Below, one piece after another: positions 1 through 9,144 of a stretch of 64,000 nt of DNA (positions within the stretch are counted from its first letter, which is position 1; the number at the start of each line of letters is the position of its first letter). Origin of the DNA: 1-14-2-50-31-20 sp965370315. GTDB taxonomy: Bacteria > Bacteroidota > Ignavibacteria > Ignavibacteriales > Melioribacteraceae. The DNA is taken from positions 1-64,000 of the forward strand of contig CBDUTO010000004.1 of NCBI GenBank assembly GCA_965370315.1, in the 5' to 3' direction. Under the pieces are notes generated by a model. It saw only the letters and a list, made by a program, of their open reading frames with translations, was not told where the DNA came from and searched no databases. A program made the translations under genes and the position numbers.

Positions 1-73
1 CTAAAATAATTACAAGTAGTCCGCCAACGATGTACAATAGTACTTTAGTAATTTTTTTTAATATTTTTTTCAT
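1..73 (-). CDS. N-terminal fragment of a membrane-anchored or secreted protein (partial)
   Basis: An ATG at 73 on the minus strand opens a frame with no stop before the window edge. The 24 visible residues begin MKKILKKITKVLLYIVGG, a Lys-rich start followed by a hydrophobic stretch. This looks like a signal peptide or a first membrane segment. The function cannot be read from so little. The gene is divergent from the recombinase pseudogene, with an inverted repeat in the gap between them. Confidence 0.55.
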   Translation of the reverse strand, partial: MKKILKKITKVLLYIVGGLLVIIL

Positions 74-112
74 TTCTAAAGCTTGTTTAAGTTATTTTGC
101 ATGACACACAAC

Positions 113-143
113 GTCTCAATACACGTATTGCGTGTATTGAGAC
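113..143. repeat. Perfect 13-bp inverted repeat in the divergent gap
   Basis: Arms gtctcaatacacg (113-125) and cgtgtattgagac (131-143) are exact reverse complements around a 5-nt loop (tattg). A smaller palindrome, ttcgtg-tat-cacgaa, sits at 161-175. There is no T-run after it, so it is not a classical terminator. Its position between a truncated gene and a recombinase remnant fits an operator or a recombination-site remnant. Which of these it is cannot be decided here. Confidence 0.7.
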
Positions 144-190
144 TATATGTTATATTATTGTTCGTGTATCACGAATATAATTAAGTATAT

Positions 191-990
191 ATGAAGAAAC
201 AAGAAATCATAGATAGTTTCAATAAAAAGATGGTGATTGAGAATTATTCAAATCAGACAATTAAAAATTATTTATCTGCTCTAAAGCTTTTCCTTGAATG
301 GATTGAAAATCTTAAAGTTGAAAAGATTACTAATAAAGAGATTCAAAATTATCTATTCTATTGTCAGAATGATAAGAATTATTCATTTTCAACAATGAAA
401 CAAATAATTGCAGCTATCAGATATTTATATGTTAAAGTGTTTAATAAACCAATTCCTAGAGCTTTAAATCTAAAATTACGTAAACCAACTCTGCTTTCAA
501 AAATTCTTGCAGCTACTACAAATTTAAAACATAAAGCAATACTCTTTTTAATCTATTCGGCAGGATTAAGATTGGGCGAATTGGGGATATTGATTCCGAA
601 GCAATGCGGATACATGTTATAATGAGAAATGGGAAGAATGATAGATACATTATGCTATCGGAGAATGTTTTGGAATTATTAAGGGAGTACTATAAAGTTT
701 ACAAGCCAAGTGGATACATTTTTGAAGGACAGAAAGGTGGAAAGTATAGTCCTAAAAGTGTTCAATCAGTTTTTAAAAGGGCGTTGCAAAAATCTGGAAT
801 TAGAAAAAAAGCAACGGTTCACACTTTACGCCATAGTTTTGCAACCCATCTTTTGGATGATGGAGCAGATATTAGATATATTCAAGAATTGCTTGGGCAT
901 AAACGATTAGAGACCACGCAGATTTATACTCATGTTTCATCATATTCAATAAATAAAATTAAGAGTCCAGCAGATAAAATTAAACTATAA
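191..990 (+). pseudogene. Tyrosine recombinase/integrase, broken by internal deletions
   Basis: The first frame (191-622) carries the SAM-like N-terminal core-binding domain and the first catalytic Arg in GLRLGEL. After that the frame shifts. The second frame, readable from 586 (DIDSEAMR), carries the rest of the catalytic domain. It has HTLRHSFATHLL (His and Arg), LLGHKRLETTQIYTH (second His and the Tyr nucleophile). In intact relatives about six residues separate GEL from DID. Here two nucleotides remain, implying a loss of about 16 nt and hence the frameshift. A stretch before KILAATTNLKH also looks shortened by several residues. All catalytic residues survive, but the protein cannot be made as one chain, so this is a decayed XerC/D- or phage-type integrase. 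Missing codons argue against programmed frameshifting. Confidence 0.85.
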
Positions 991-995
991 ATGCA

Positions 996-1003
996 TATAT
1001 TTG
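996..1003 (+). promoter_or_regulatory. Bacteroidetes-type -7 promoter element (TATATTTG)
   Basis: TATATTTG matches the TANNTTTG consensus of the Bacteroidetes primary sigma factor. It lies about 65 nt upstream of the M16 peptidase gene. No clear -33 TTG is visible at the expected distance, so this is a half-supported promoter. Confidence 0.4.
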
Positions 1004-1070
1004 TAGAACTTTTAGCTTTTAAAGACATCTAAACAGAGTAAATTTATAACACATAGGAGGTACACAAAAA

Positions 1071-3821
1071 ATGCAAAAAACAGCAATTATTTTGATTTCA
1101 ATATTTCTTTCAATTTCACTTTTTGCTTCCAATATTCCAACTGAATTTAAAGAGGTAAAAGCAGTAGGCGGAATTACAGAATATCAATTAGAGAAAAATG
1201 GACTGACCGTTTTACTTCTTGAAGATCACTCTGCACCAGTACTTACTTTTATGGTTACATACCGAGTTGGATCACGAAATGAAGTAACTGGTACAACTGG
1301 AGCTACACACATTCTTGAACATCTAATGTTTAAGGGTACAGACAAATATAATAAGGCAAATGGGGGTCATATTGATGCTCAACTTGGTAATATTGGTGCG
1401 CGATTAAATGCAACAACTTGGATGGATAGAACAAATTACTACGAGTCAATTCCAAATGATTATCTTGAACTTGCTATAGATATTGAATCTGATAGAATGA
1501 GAAACTTACGTCTTCTCAAGGCAGATAAAGAATCGGAAATGACTGTTGTACGTAATGAATTTGAGCGTGGAGAAAATTCTCCCTTTAGTTCACTAAATAC
1601 AGAAGTGTGGGCAACTGCGTTTCAAGCACATCCATATCACCATAATACAATTGGATGGCGTTCGGATATTGAGAATGTGCCAATGGAAAAACTACGTGAA
1701 TTTTACGATACTTTTTACTGGCCAAATAATGCAACAGTAACAATTATTGGCGATTTCAGTACAACAAATGCGTTGGAGTTAGTAAATAAATATTATGGTG
1801 CAATTCCTACTTCGCCAAATCCAATTCCACAATTATATACTGTTGAACCAGAGCAACAAGGTGAAAGACGCACAGTACTCAGTCGTGCTGGGCAGTTGGG
1901 CGTTGTTGGTATTGCTCACAAAGTTCCTGCAGGTTCACATGTAGATACTTATCCATTAGTTTTATTGGATTACATTTTAGCAAACGGAAAAACAAGTCGG
2001 TTTTATAAAGCTCTTGTTGATCAAGGAAAAGCAGTAAATGTTTTTAATTTTTACGTTCCGTTGCATGATCCTTCCATATTTACACCTTACGTTTTCTTAG
2101 CTCCGGGAGCAACTCACGAAGAAGTTGAAAAGATTGTTCTTGAGGAGATTGAAAAAGTAAAAACTGATGGAATTACTGATGATGAGTTGAAACGTGCAAT
2201 TAGCCAAATTACAGCTGAAACAGCTTATGGTAGAGATGGTTCTTTCTCAATAGCGAGTCAAATAAATGAAGCAATTGCAATGGGCGATTGGACTTTTTAT
2301 GTAAATTATTTAGACAACCTCAAAAAAGTAACAACCTCTGATATTCAAGAAGTTGTAAAAAAATATTTTGTTCAGAACCATAGAACAGTTGGATATTTTA
2401 TTCCAAAAACTAGTGGTGGAAATAAATCTGAAATAAAACCATCATCTTGGTATGAAGACCAAACTAAAGGATATTACAGAAGAGAGAATGCAAAAGATAA
2501 TTCACCAGTTGAGCCAAATCCAACAATTGTTCCAACATCAAAAATATCGGATAATATAAAATCATCCAACGTTGCTGGAATTAAATTACTAACCGTAACA
2601 ACTGGAGTTAAAGACGTTGTAACTTTTACAGGAAGTTTTGCTGCTGGCGATTCATTTAGTCCAGAAGAAAACTCTGCAATAGCTGATTTAACTGGCTATA
2701 TGTTAGATAAGGGAACGGAGAAAAACAACAAGTTTGCATTAGCTGAGAAACTTGAAAACCTAGGTGCAGAGCTTTCGTTTTCTGTTGGAACACATAATTT
2801 AGGTTTTAATGGTAAGTGCTTATCAAAGGATGTTGATGAAGTAATAGAATTGCTTGCTAAACAATTACGCTACCCAGCGTTTAATCAAGAAGAATTTGAG
2901 AAATTAAAAATTCAGAGAAAAGGAAGTTTGCTACGATTGTTAGAGGATACTAACAGACGTGCATCTGAAAAATCAGATTCAATGTTATTTCCAGCAGGGC
3001 ATCCAAACCATGGCACCTCGGCACAAAAACTGATTGATGATGTTGCAAAAGTTACACGTGATGATGTTGTGAAATTTTATTCCGATTACTATGGACCAAA
3101 ATCTATGATTTTTGTTTTGGTTGGTGATTTAGATAATTCCAAGATAAACTCCTCAGTTGAAAAATATTTTTCTGGATGGAATGGTGGGGTTGATTTTCCA
3201 AAGGTTGACAAATCTGATCAAGTCACTGAAGGTGAAACAGTTATTGTTAAAATGAAAGAGAAAACTAGCGCAACACTACACATTGCACAAACCACTGGAA
3301 TTCAAAGAACAGACAAAGATTACATTGCACTCAGTATTGGCAACAGTATTTTCGGAATGGGTGGTTTCTCTGCCCGCCTTATGTCTATTGTTCGCGATGA
3401 TGAAGGATTAACATATGGAATCTACTCTGTTCTTGGTGATGACACGTATAGCGATGGACAGTTTTATATTTCTGGAACTTTTTCTCCTGACTTATTAGCC
3501 CAAGGTTATAGCTCAACAATGCGTGAGTTCAAGCGTTGGGTTAAAGATGGAGTTACAGCAGATGAACTTAAAGCTGCAAAAACTCGTGCTATTGGCAGCT
3601 ACAAAGTTGGTCTCTCTACAACACGAGGTATTGCAGGAAGATTGTTAAGCATTACTCAACGTGGTTACGAGCCAAGTTACATGGATGAGTATTCAGACCA
3701 AATTAATAATGTTACTTTGGAAGAAGTGAACGCTGCAATTAAGAAGTATATAAATCCAGATAAAGTTAATGTTGTTGTTGCTGGAACGGTAACAGAAGAT
3801 AACTTGAAGATGAAAGATTAA
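1071..3821 (+). CDS. Secreted M16 (pitrilysin/insulinase) family zinc protease
   Basis: This 916-residue protein has two consecutive M16 domains. A signal peptide covers about residues 1-20. The N-terminal domain has the inverted zinc motif HILEH (His80, Glu83, His84) and a downstream Glu near 163 as the third ligand, as in pitrilysin. The second half, from about residue 490, repeats the fold (DLTGYMLDKGTEKN) without HxxEH, as usual for the inactive partner domain. A strong Shine-Dalgarno, AGGAGG, lies at 1055-1060, ten nucleotides before the ATG. M16 enzymes of this layout are periplasmic and degrade peptides held inside a clamshell of the two domains. The gene appears monocistronic and converges on the MATE gene. 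Confidence 0.93.
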   Translation: MQKTAIILISIFLSISLFASNIPTEFKEVKAVGGITEYQLEKNGLTVLLLEDHSAPVLTFMVTYRVGSRNEVTGTTGATHILEHLMFKGTDKYNKANGGHIDAQLGNIGARLNATTWMDRTNYYESIPNDYLELAIDIESDRMRNLRLLKADKESEMTVVRNEFERGENSPFSSLNTEVWATAFQAHPYHHNTIGWRSDIENVPMEKLREFYDTFYWPNNATVTIIGDFSTTNALELVNKYYGAIPTSPNPIPQLYTVEPEQQGERRTVLSRAGQLGVVGIAHKVPAGSHVDTYPLVLLDYILANGKTSRFYKALVDQGKAVNVFNFYVPLHDPSIFTPYVFLAPGATHEEVEKIVLEEIEKVKTDGITDDELKRAISQITAETAYGRDGSFSIASQINEAIAMGDWTFYVNYLDNLKKVTTSDIQEVVKKYFVQNHRTVGYFIPKTSGGNKSEIKPSSWYEDQTKGYYRRENAKDNSPVEPNPTIVPTSKISDNIKSSNVAGIKLLTVTTGVKDVVTFTGSFAAGDSFSPEENSAIADLTGYMLDKGTEKNNKFALAEKLENLGAELSFSVGTHNLGFNGKCLSKDVDEVIELLAKQLRYPAFNQEEFEKLKIQRKGSLLRLLEDTNRRASEKSDSMLFPAGHPNHGTSAQKLIDDVAKVTRDDVVKFYSDYYGPKSMIFVLVGDLDNSKINSSVEKYFSGWNGGVDFPKVDKSDQVTEGETVIVKMKEKTSATLHIAQTTGIQRTDKDYIALSIGNSIFGMGGFSARLMSIVRDDEGLTYGIYSVLGDDTYSDGQFYISGTFSPDLLAQGYSSTMREFKRWVKDGVTADELKAAKTRAIGSYKVGLSTTRGIAGRLLSITQRGYEPSYMDEYSDQINNVTLEEVNAAIKKYINPDKVNVVVAGTVTEDNLKMKD

Positions 3822-3830
3822 CAAAAGATT

Positions 3831-3869
3831 GCCGCGAATTCGCGAATAATTTATTAGCGTATTCGCGGC
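3831..3869. repeat. Palindromic repeat between convergent genes (gccgcgaat family)
   Basis: Arms gccgcgaat (3831-3839) and attcgcggc (3861-3869) are exact complements, with further partial pairing inside. The element fills the gap between the M16 and MATE genes and reaches the MATE stop codon. It resembles the element at 15779-15832 (gccacgaattcacgaat form), so it belongs to a dispersed family. It could also act as a bidirectional transcription stop, but no T-run is present. Confidence 0.7.
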
Positions 3870-5206
3870 TAATCAAACTCAGTATTACGTAAGAATTTAC
3901 GAAATCTTAAAATAAATAAAATAGCAGCGAGCGTTAAACCTACCACTAGACTAATCCAAACACCAACTACTCCAAATCCATAAGTGAAGCCTAGTAAATA
4001 TGCTACGGGAAGTCCAACAACCCAGAATGCAAAAAATGCTATTACCATAGTTATATTCACGTCCGTTAAGCCACGTAAAATGCCAACAGCAACAACTTGT
4101 AAACCATCTACAACTTGAAAGAACGATGCAACAACAATAAGTGATGCAGCAATTTCGATTACTTCAACATCATTAATGTATAGTGTAGGAAGGAAGTCGC
4201 GGAATAAGAAAAACATTAATCCGAAAAAGCCCATTATTATTGTAATAATTCCAAGAGCAGAATACCCTGCTCTTTTAATTCCATCTAGATCTCGTTTACC
4301 AAGATAATTTCCAACTCGAATAGTTGCTGCTATTGAAACACCAAGCCCAACCATAAATGTAATTGACGCTAGATTCATTGCAATCTGATGAGCTGCCAAT
4401 TCATTTGTACCAATCCATCCAACCATAACTGCAGCAAAAACGAATCCACCAACTTCAAAGAACATTTGAAATCCACCAGGAATTCCAAGACTGATAATTT
4501 TTTTAATTACTGTTTTATTGATGCTTTTGAATTTCAATGATGGATCAAATTCTTTAAATGATTTCGAATTTCTTATATAAATAAAAATGGCAACTACAAT
4601 AAATACCCTTGTTAGCAAAGTGGAATACCCTGCACCATCTAATTCCATTCTTGGAAACCCAAGATTTCCAAAAATTAAAACCCAGTTACCAAAAACATTA
4701 ACAATATTAGAAACTAATAATATATACATAGGCGGTTTTGTAAAAGACAATCCTTCGGAAAATTGCTTATATGTTTGAAACAACATAAAAGGAATAATTG
4801 ATAAATTTAAAATTTTCAAATACGATTCTGCCTGTGCAGCAACCTCAACTGGCTGATCTAAATAATAGACTATATCAGAGAAAAAGTAGATTGGAATTAC
4901 AAGTAGAAACGAAAATATTAGATTAACTAGTAAACCTTGTCGAAGAATAATTCCGCACTCATCGTGGTTATCTGAGCCTTTTGCAATTGCAACAAGTGGA
5001 GTAAGAGCCACGCTCATTCCAATTCCAAGAACCAGAATTAATAAAATTAATCCATTGACCAAAGATGATGCCGCAAGTGGAACTGCTCCAAGTCTGCCAA
5101 CCATAAGGCTATCAACAACACCAAGCATCATGTGCCCAAGTTGTCCAATTACTACTGGAGAAGCTAGTTTAAGTGTTTCTTTGATATGAAATTTATAACT
5201 GTTCAT
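3869..5206 (-). CDS. MATE family efflux transporter (NorM-like)
   Basis: This 445-residue integral membrane protein has about twelve hydrophobic segments in two homologous halves. N-terminal sequence (SPVVIGQLGHMMLGVVDSLM) and the start of the second half (LGIPGGFQMFFEVGGFVFAA) match the MATE pattern. MATE proteins export cationic drugs and metabolites using a sodium or proton gradient. Length is normal for the NorM branch. The gene stands alone, convergent with the M16 gene, and nothing nearby indicates the substrate. Confidence 0.92.
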   Translation of the reverse strand: MNSYKFHIKETLKLASPVVIGQLGHMMLGVVDSLMVGRLGAVPLAASSLVNGLILLILVLGIGMSVALTPLVAIAKGSDNHDECGIILRQGLLVNLIFSFLLVIPIYFFSDIVYYLDQPVEVAAQAESYLKILNLSIIPFMLFQTYKQFSEGLSFTKPPMYILLVSNIVNVFGNWVLIFGNLGFPRMELDGAGYSTLLTRVFIVVAIFIYIRNSKSFKEFDPSLKFKSINKTVIKKIISLGIPGGFQMFFEVGGFVFAAVMVGWIGTNELAAHQIAMNLASITFMVGLGVSIAATIRVGNYLGKRDLDGIKRAGYSALGIITIIMGFFGLMFFLFRDFLPTLYINDVEVIEIAASLIVVASFFQVVDGLQVVAVGILRGLTDVNITMVIAFFAFWVVGLPVAYLLGFTYGFGVVGVWISLVVGLTLAAILFILRFRKFLRNTEFD

Positions 5207-5497
5207 CTACTGTTTTATTATTATTTTAGAGATGTATTCTACTAAGAAAAATGATTTAATAATAGTAGTATTTACTATACGAAACACGATTTTTTTCGGA
5301 AATATAAATTCATGTATTTATCATTTCGAAATTAGCATGTTTTTTAGCGATTGAGAAATCTCCAAGCTATACTTATAGTAAATAATTTCTTAAGGAAAAC
5401 ATGTTCAAAATAACAACCTACAAAATTGCGAAACTACATTTGCTTTGGTATATCACAAATAATTGGAAATAAATAAATGATAATTAGTGAATAAAAT
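5207..5497. other. 291-bp divergent intergenic region with one promoter-like box
   Basis: There is no credible gene here. TACATTTG at 5435-5442 matches the TANNTTTG -7 element, about 55 nt before the LIM/DA1 gene. The stretch around 5317-5400 contains degenerate pieces (atcatttcgaaat, gagaaatct) of the gtcatttcga repeat family seen at 24088 and 40181. Confidence 0.4.
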
Positions 5498-6463
5498 ATG
5501 ACATTAATAAAAATGACATATTTAACATTAGTTCTTTTTCTCGTTTCCTTAACAATGGGACAAACAGTTAAGTGTAATTTCTGTGGCAAAGAAATAGTTG
5601 GTGAATATATTGTTGTTGACGGAAACGCATTTCATAAAAATCATTTCAAGTGTGCAAACTGTAATAAATCAATTAAGGGAAATTACAATAAAAAAGAGAG
5701 CAAATATTATGACCAAAAGTGCTACACAGATTTATTTGCGTTAAAATGCTCATTTTGCAATGAGCCATTCAATGGCGAGTATCTTATTGACGATCATGGA
5801 TTGAAGTATCACAAATACCACGAGGGAGAGTTAAATAGATGCGATAATTGTAACAGATTAATTTCCAACAAAACGACAAATGGAGGAGTTAAATATAACG
5901 ATGGAAGAAATATCTGTAATGTATGTAACAAGAAAAAACTTAATTCATACAACGATTATAAGAGTTCACTAAACAACGTTATTGGAAGATTAAAAAAATA
6001 TGGATTACGATTTAGCACATCTACGCTTATATTAAAAATTGTAAACTTAAATGAACTCCAAAAAATTTCTGGGAATAGATATTCAAAAAGTGTTCGGGGT
6101 TTTACATATACTTCCATCAAAACTACTCGAAGTAAGCAAACATTTGAGCATACAATATTTGTGTTGAAAGGAACTCCATCTAAATATGCAGAATCTACAA
6201 TTGCACACGAGTTAATGCATACCTGGATAAGTGAAAATATTGAGCACAAGCTAGATCTGCAACTTGAAGAAGGAAGCTGTAATTATATCTCGTACACATA
6301 TTTGAAGTCTGATTATTCAAATGATGCTAAAGATATAATTAAACAACTACAAAACAACCCAGATAGAATTTATGGTGAAGGTTATCGTAAAGTTTATGAA
6401 AGATTTAGGGGAAGAGGTTTTAATTTGTTCTTGGAATATTTGAAGAAGAATAAAACTATTTAG
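5498..6463 (+). CDS. Secreted LIM-domain DA1-like zinc peptidase
   Basis: This 321-residue protein starts with a signal peptide (about residues 1-21). Two Cys-rich LIM-type zinc fingers follow. The first uses Cys26, Cys29, His46 or His49, Cys52, Cys55, Cys75 and a final Asp. The second, more degenerate, uses Cys84, Cys87, Cys115, Cys118, Cys140 and Cys143. The C-terminal half has the gluzincin motif HELMH (His237, Glu238, His241), with a Glu pair at 257-258 in the EEGS segment as likely third ligand. This arrangement matches the DA1 family, known in plants as LIM plus HExxH peptidases that limit organ growth. Bacterial members are known in Bacteroidetes-related groups, but their substrates are not. 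Export is inferred from the signal peptide. A second ATG at 5513 is a possible start. Confidence 0.85.
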   Translation: MTLIKMTYLTLVLFLVSLTMGQTVKCNFCGKEIVGEYIVVDGNAFHKNHFKCANCNKSIKGNYNKKESKYYDQKCYTDLFALKCSFCNEPFNGEYLIDDHGLKYHKYHEGELNRCDNCNRLISNKTTNGGVKYNDGRNICNVCNKKKLNSYNDYKSSLNNVIGRLKKYGLRFSTSTLILKIVNLNELQKISGNRYSKSVRGFTYTSIKTTRSKQTFEHTIFVLKGTPSKYAESTIAHELMHTWISENIEHKLDLQLEEGSCNYISYTYLKSDYSNDAKDIIKQLQNNPDRIYGEGYRKVYERFRGRGFNLFLEYLKKNKTI

Positions 6464-6480
6464 GGAATTCCATACTATTC

Positions 6481-6579
6481 GTCATTGCGAGCATCTTTTG
6501 CAACGTAATCTATCTTAGAAACTATGCTACTTCTATCAGATTGCCACGTCGTCCCCCAAAAAGGACTCCTCGCAATGAC
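6481..6579. repeat. Dispersed inverted repeat, gtcattgcgag...ctcgcaatgac family
   Basis: The ends gtcattgcgag (6481-6491) and ctcgcaatgac (6569-6579) are exact complements enclosing about 77 nt. Internal imperfect complements involving caatct/agattg-type cores give a nested hairpin. A second copy with the same ends lies at 28537-28618. No coding potential is seen. Confidence 0.75.
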
Positions 6580-6601
6580 AATTATCCGCACAGAATTTTA
6601 T

Positions 6602-6643
6602 CAAAAAAAACATTGTAGTGAACGAAATTAATCCGTTCACTAC
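6602..6643 (-). terminator. Rho-independent terminator of the Yip1-family gene
   Basis: On the minus strand a 10-bp stem (arms at 6634-6643 and 6615-6624, gtagtgaacg/cgttcactac) is followed by a run of eight T at 6602-6609. It lies directly downstream of the stop codon at 6652. Confidence 0.85.
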
Positions 6644-6651
6644 TCAAAACA

Positions 6652-7479
6652 TTACTGATTCAAAAAGCTTAAAAACGGAACTGCATTCGCTAAATAGAAG
6701 AATAGCAAACTGAACCCTAACCACAAGCCAACAACCATTCCAATATACTTTGTAGTGTTTTCTGATTTAAACATTTTGGCAAAAGCTATACCAACAACAA
6801 CATAAAACCAAATTGAAAAGAGATCAAGCTTGCTTAATAAAAACCCTAAAAACGTAGCTTTATCCAGGTCCATAAAGGTTGTAACACTTAGGTCTGTAAT
6901 CATTTTATTCATCAACATTGCAACTATTACTTGTAGAATAACTTGAACCGCTGCAATATAGAATGGTAATCCATAAGCGACCATCGCATTACTAAAGGTA
7001 CCATCCCCTTTAAGAATAAGCCGAGAGAAACCATAATAGAATCCACTGAGAATAAAGAAAACTAAAAATGTAAAAATAACAATTCCTATTAGTTGTGGTA
7101 TTAGCATTGCCATTCCACTTCCATCCATTCTCTCTCGCATAGCCTCAATTTGAGCGTCAGCTTGTTCTTGAGTCATTGCACCAGAATTTACATACTCATC
7201 AAAAGTTTTTTCCATTGCTTCTGTTTGTTTTTCCACCATTTGATATTTGATTTGTGGATTGCTTTGCATGATAACAGTTGATAGAGATAAAACAACAATG
7301 AATATTAGTAGTGGTATTAACCAATCAATTACTTTTGTTGGAGCTTGAGCAATTTTTGCAAATGTGCTAGCTGGTTCGGAGAATAATCCAACCATTTTAT
7401 CAGAATGGCTAAATTCATATTCCTCCTCATCTTCCATTAATTCTTCTTCATTTAATTGGTCATCGTTTAGGTCTTCCAT
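6652..7479 (-). CDS. Yip1-family integral membrane protein
   Basis: This 275-residue protein has a very acidic N-terminus (about residues 1-25, rich in Glu and Asp). About five membrane segments follow, near residues 50-72, 125-150, 165-190, 215-240 and 248-270. The N-terminal phrase GLFSEPASTFAKIAQAPTKV and the arrangement of segments match the Yip1/DUF1282 family. A charged loop at about 80-120 is rich in Glu, Gln and Met and probably lies outside the membrane. The molecular role of bacterial Yip1 proteins is not established. A GGAGA ribosome site precedes the ATG, and a terminator follows. Confidence 0.8.
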   Translation of the reverse strand: MEDLNDDQLNEEELMEDEEEYEFSHSDKMVGLFSEPASTFAKIAQAPTKVIDWLIPLLIFIVVLSLSTVIMQSNPQIKYQMVEKQTEAMEKTFDEYVNSGAMTQEQADAQIEAMRERMDGSGMAMLIPQLIGIVIFTFLVFFILSGFYYGFSRLILKGDGTFSNAMVAYGLPFYIAAVQVILQVIVAMLMNKMITDLSVTTFMDLDKATFLGFLLSKLDLFSIWFYVVVGIAFAKMFKSENTTKYIGMVVGLWLGFSLLFFYLANAVPFLSFLNQ

Positions 7480-7672
7480 TTTCTCTCCAAATTTATTGTG
7501 GGTTAGTATTGGATTTATAATATTAAAAATAACACTTCTTAATAAAGAATAAAAACAAAATATCTAAATCCTTTTATAGTAAAAACAAACAATTCGCTAT
7601 TAGCAAAGTAATTTTTGAATCTTGTATTTAGTCACTCAATCAATTATGTTGCTACTAAAATTTGGAGAAAAT

Positions 7673-9046
7673 ATGAAGACTATAATTGAACCTTTCCGTA
7701 TAAAATCGGTAGAACCAATTAAATTTACAACAAGAGAAGAACGTGAAAAAATACTTGTCGAATCAGGATATAACCCATTTTTGGTAAAAGCAGATGATGT
7801 AATAATTGATCTGTTAACTGATAGTGGAACATCAGCTATGAGTGCAAAACAATGGGCTGGAATATTGGATGGCGATGAGTCTTACGCTGGTTCTCGAAGC
7901 TTCTACAGATTTGAATCTGCGGTAAAAAACATTACCGGTGATAAATTTATTATTCCAACTCATCAAGGAAGAGCCGCAGAAAAAATTCTATTTTCAATTC
8001 TAGGTAGTGAAGGAAAGTTTATTCCTAATAATACACATTTTGATACAACTCGTGCAAATGTTGAGTTTAGTGGAGCTGAAGCTGTTGACTTACTTGTTGA
8101 AGTTGGAAAACACCCAGAGATTAAAGCTGATTTCAAAGGAAATATGGATGTAGAAGCACTTGATGATTTTATTAATAAAACTGGTGCTGAAAATATTCCA
8201 GTAGTAATGATTACTATCACAAATAATTCTGGTGGTGGTCAACCAGTCTCTATGCAAAACATTCGCGAAACTCGAGCTATATGTGATAAATATGGAATCC
8301 CTCTTTTTCTTGACGCTTGTCGTTTTGCTGAAAATGCTTACTTTATTAAGCAACGCGAAAAGGGATATGAAAACAAAACTCCACTTGAGATATCGCAGGA
8401 AATGTTTTCTTATGCCGATGGTTCAACAATGAGTGCCAAGAAAGATGCACTTGTAAATATTGGTGGCTTCTTGTCTTTGAATGATGAAGAACTTGCAATG
8501 AAATGTAGAAATCTTTTAATTGTTACTGAAGGATTCCCTACATACGGTGGACTTGCTGGGCGTGACCTTGAAGCAGTTGCTCAAGGATTAGATGAAATTC
8601 TTGATGAAGATTATCTTCACTACAGAATTAAAAGCACCGAGTATCTTGGGAATAAAATGACTGATGCTGGAATTCCAATAATAGAACCACCTGGTGGACA
8701 CGCAATTTATTTGGATGCTAAAAGATTTTCACCAAATATTCCTCCAAGTCAATTTCCTGGACAAGCAATTGTATGCGAACTTTATACTGTTGGTGGTGTT
8801 CGTGCAGTTGAAATTGGAAGTGTTATGTTTGGGAAAAATGATGCTGATGGAAATCATATAGCTCCTGCAATGGAGTTGGTTCGCTTTGCAATTCCTCGTC
8901 GTGTTTACACACAGAGTCACATTGATTATGTTGCAGAAGTGGTAATTGAAGTATTTAAAAATAGAGAGAAACTAAAAGGATTTGAGTTTACTTACGAAGC
9001 ACCAATGCTTAGGCACTTTACTGCTAAGTTTAAACCAATTGATTAA
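7673..9046 (+). CDS. tnaA: Tryptophanase (tryptophan indole-lyase)
   Basis: This 457-residue PLP-dependent beta-eliminating lyase splits L-tryptophan to indole, pyruvate and ammonia. The PLP lysine lies in SAKKD (Lys256-Lys257). Tyrosine phenol-lyase is the close alternative. In that enzyme, Thr124 and Arg381 mark phenol specificity. Here the equivalent positions are Asp124 (HFDTTR) and Ile381 (AVEIGS), as in tryptophanases (Asp and Val). The ATG at 7673 is chosen because GGAGA precedes it at 7664-7668; an upstream TTG frame extension has no ribosome site. No TnaC-like leader with a Trp codon is seen upstream, and no tnaB permease is adjacent. Confidence 0.87.
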   Translation: MKTIIEPFRIKSVEPIKFTTREEREKILVESGYNPFLVKADDVIIDLLTDSGTSAMSAKQWAGILDGDESYAGSRSFYRFESAVKNITGDKFIIPTHQGRAAEKILFSILGSEGKFIPNNTHFDTTRANVEFSGAEAVDLLVEVGKHPEIKADFKGNMDVEALDDFINKTGAENIPVVMITITNNSGGGQPVSMQNIRETRAICDKYGIPLFLDACRFAENAYFIKQREKGYENKTPLEISQEMFSYADGSTMSAKKDALVNIGGFLSLNDEELAMKCRNLLIVTEGFPTYGGLAGRDLEAVAQGLDEILDEDYLHYRIKSTEYLGNKMTDAGIPIIEPPGGHAIYLDAKRFSPNIPPSQFPGQAIVCELYTVGGVRAVEIGSVMFGKNDADGNHIAPAMELVRFAIPRRVYTQSHIDYVAEVVIEVFKNREKLKGFEFTYEAPMLRHFTAKFKPID

Positions 9047-9053
9047 AAAAGAA

Positions 9054-9123
9054 AACCGCAGAGGCGCGAGGACGCAAAGATTTTTTATTATATAGTCCTT
9101 TGCGACTTTCTGCCTTTGCGGTT
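9054..9123. repeat. Imperfect palindromic repeat, aaccgcagaggcgc family
   Basis: The outer arms aaccgca (9054-9060) and tgcggtt (9117-9123) are exact complements. The inner parts (gaggcgcgaggacgcaaag against ctttgcgactttctgcc) pair imperfectly. It fills most of the gap between tnaA and the next gene. There is no coding potential. Confidence 0.7.
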
Positions 9124-9144
9124 CTCTTCTAAACTAAAAACAAT

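Noticed and set aside
104..155. Integron attC-like site upstream of the recombinase (AAC ... stem ... GTT)
   Set aside because: The flanking bases do not match the RYYYAAC/GTTRRRY core sequences, and there is no cassette array.
6481..6579. Small non-coding RNA gene
   Set aside because: The nested hairpin is explained by membership of a repeat family with another copy at 28537.
7480..7672. TnaC-type leader before tnaA
   Set aside because: No short frame with a Trp codon and no Rho-related spacing were visible.
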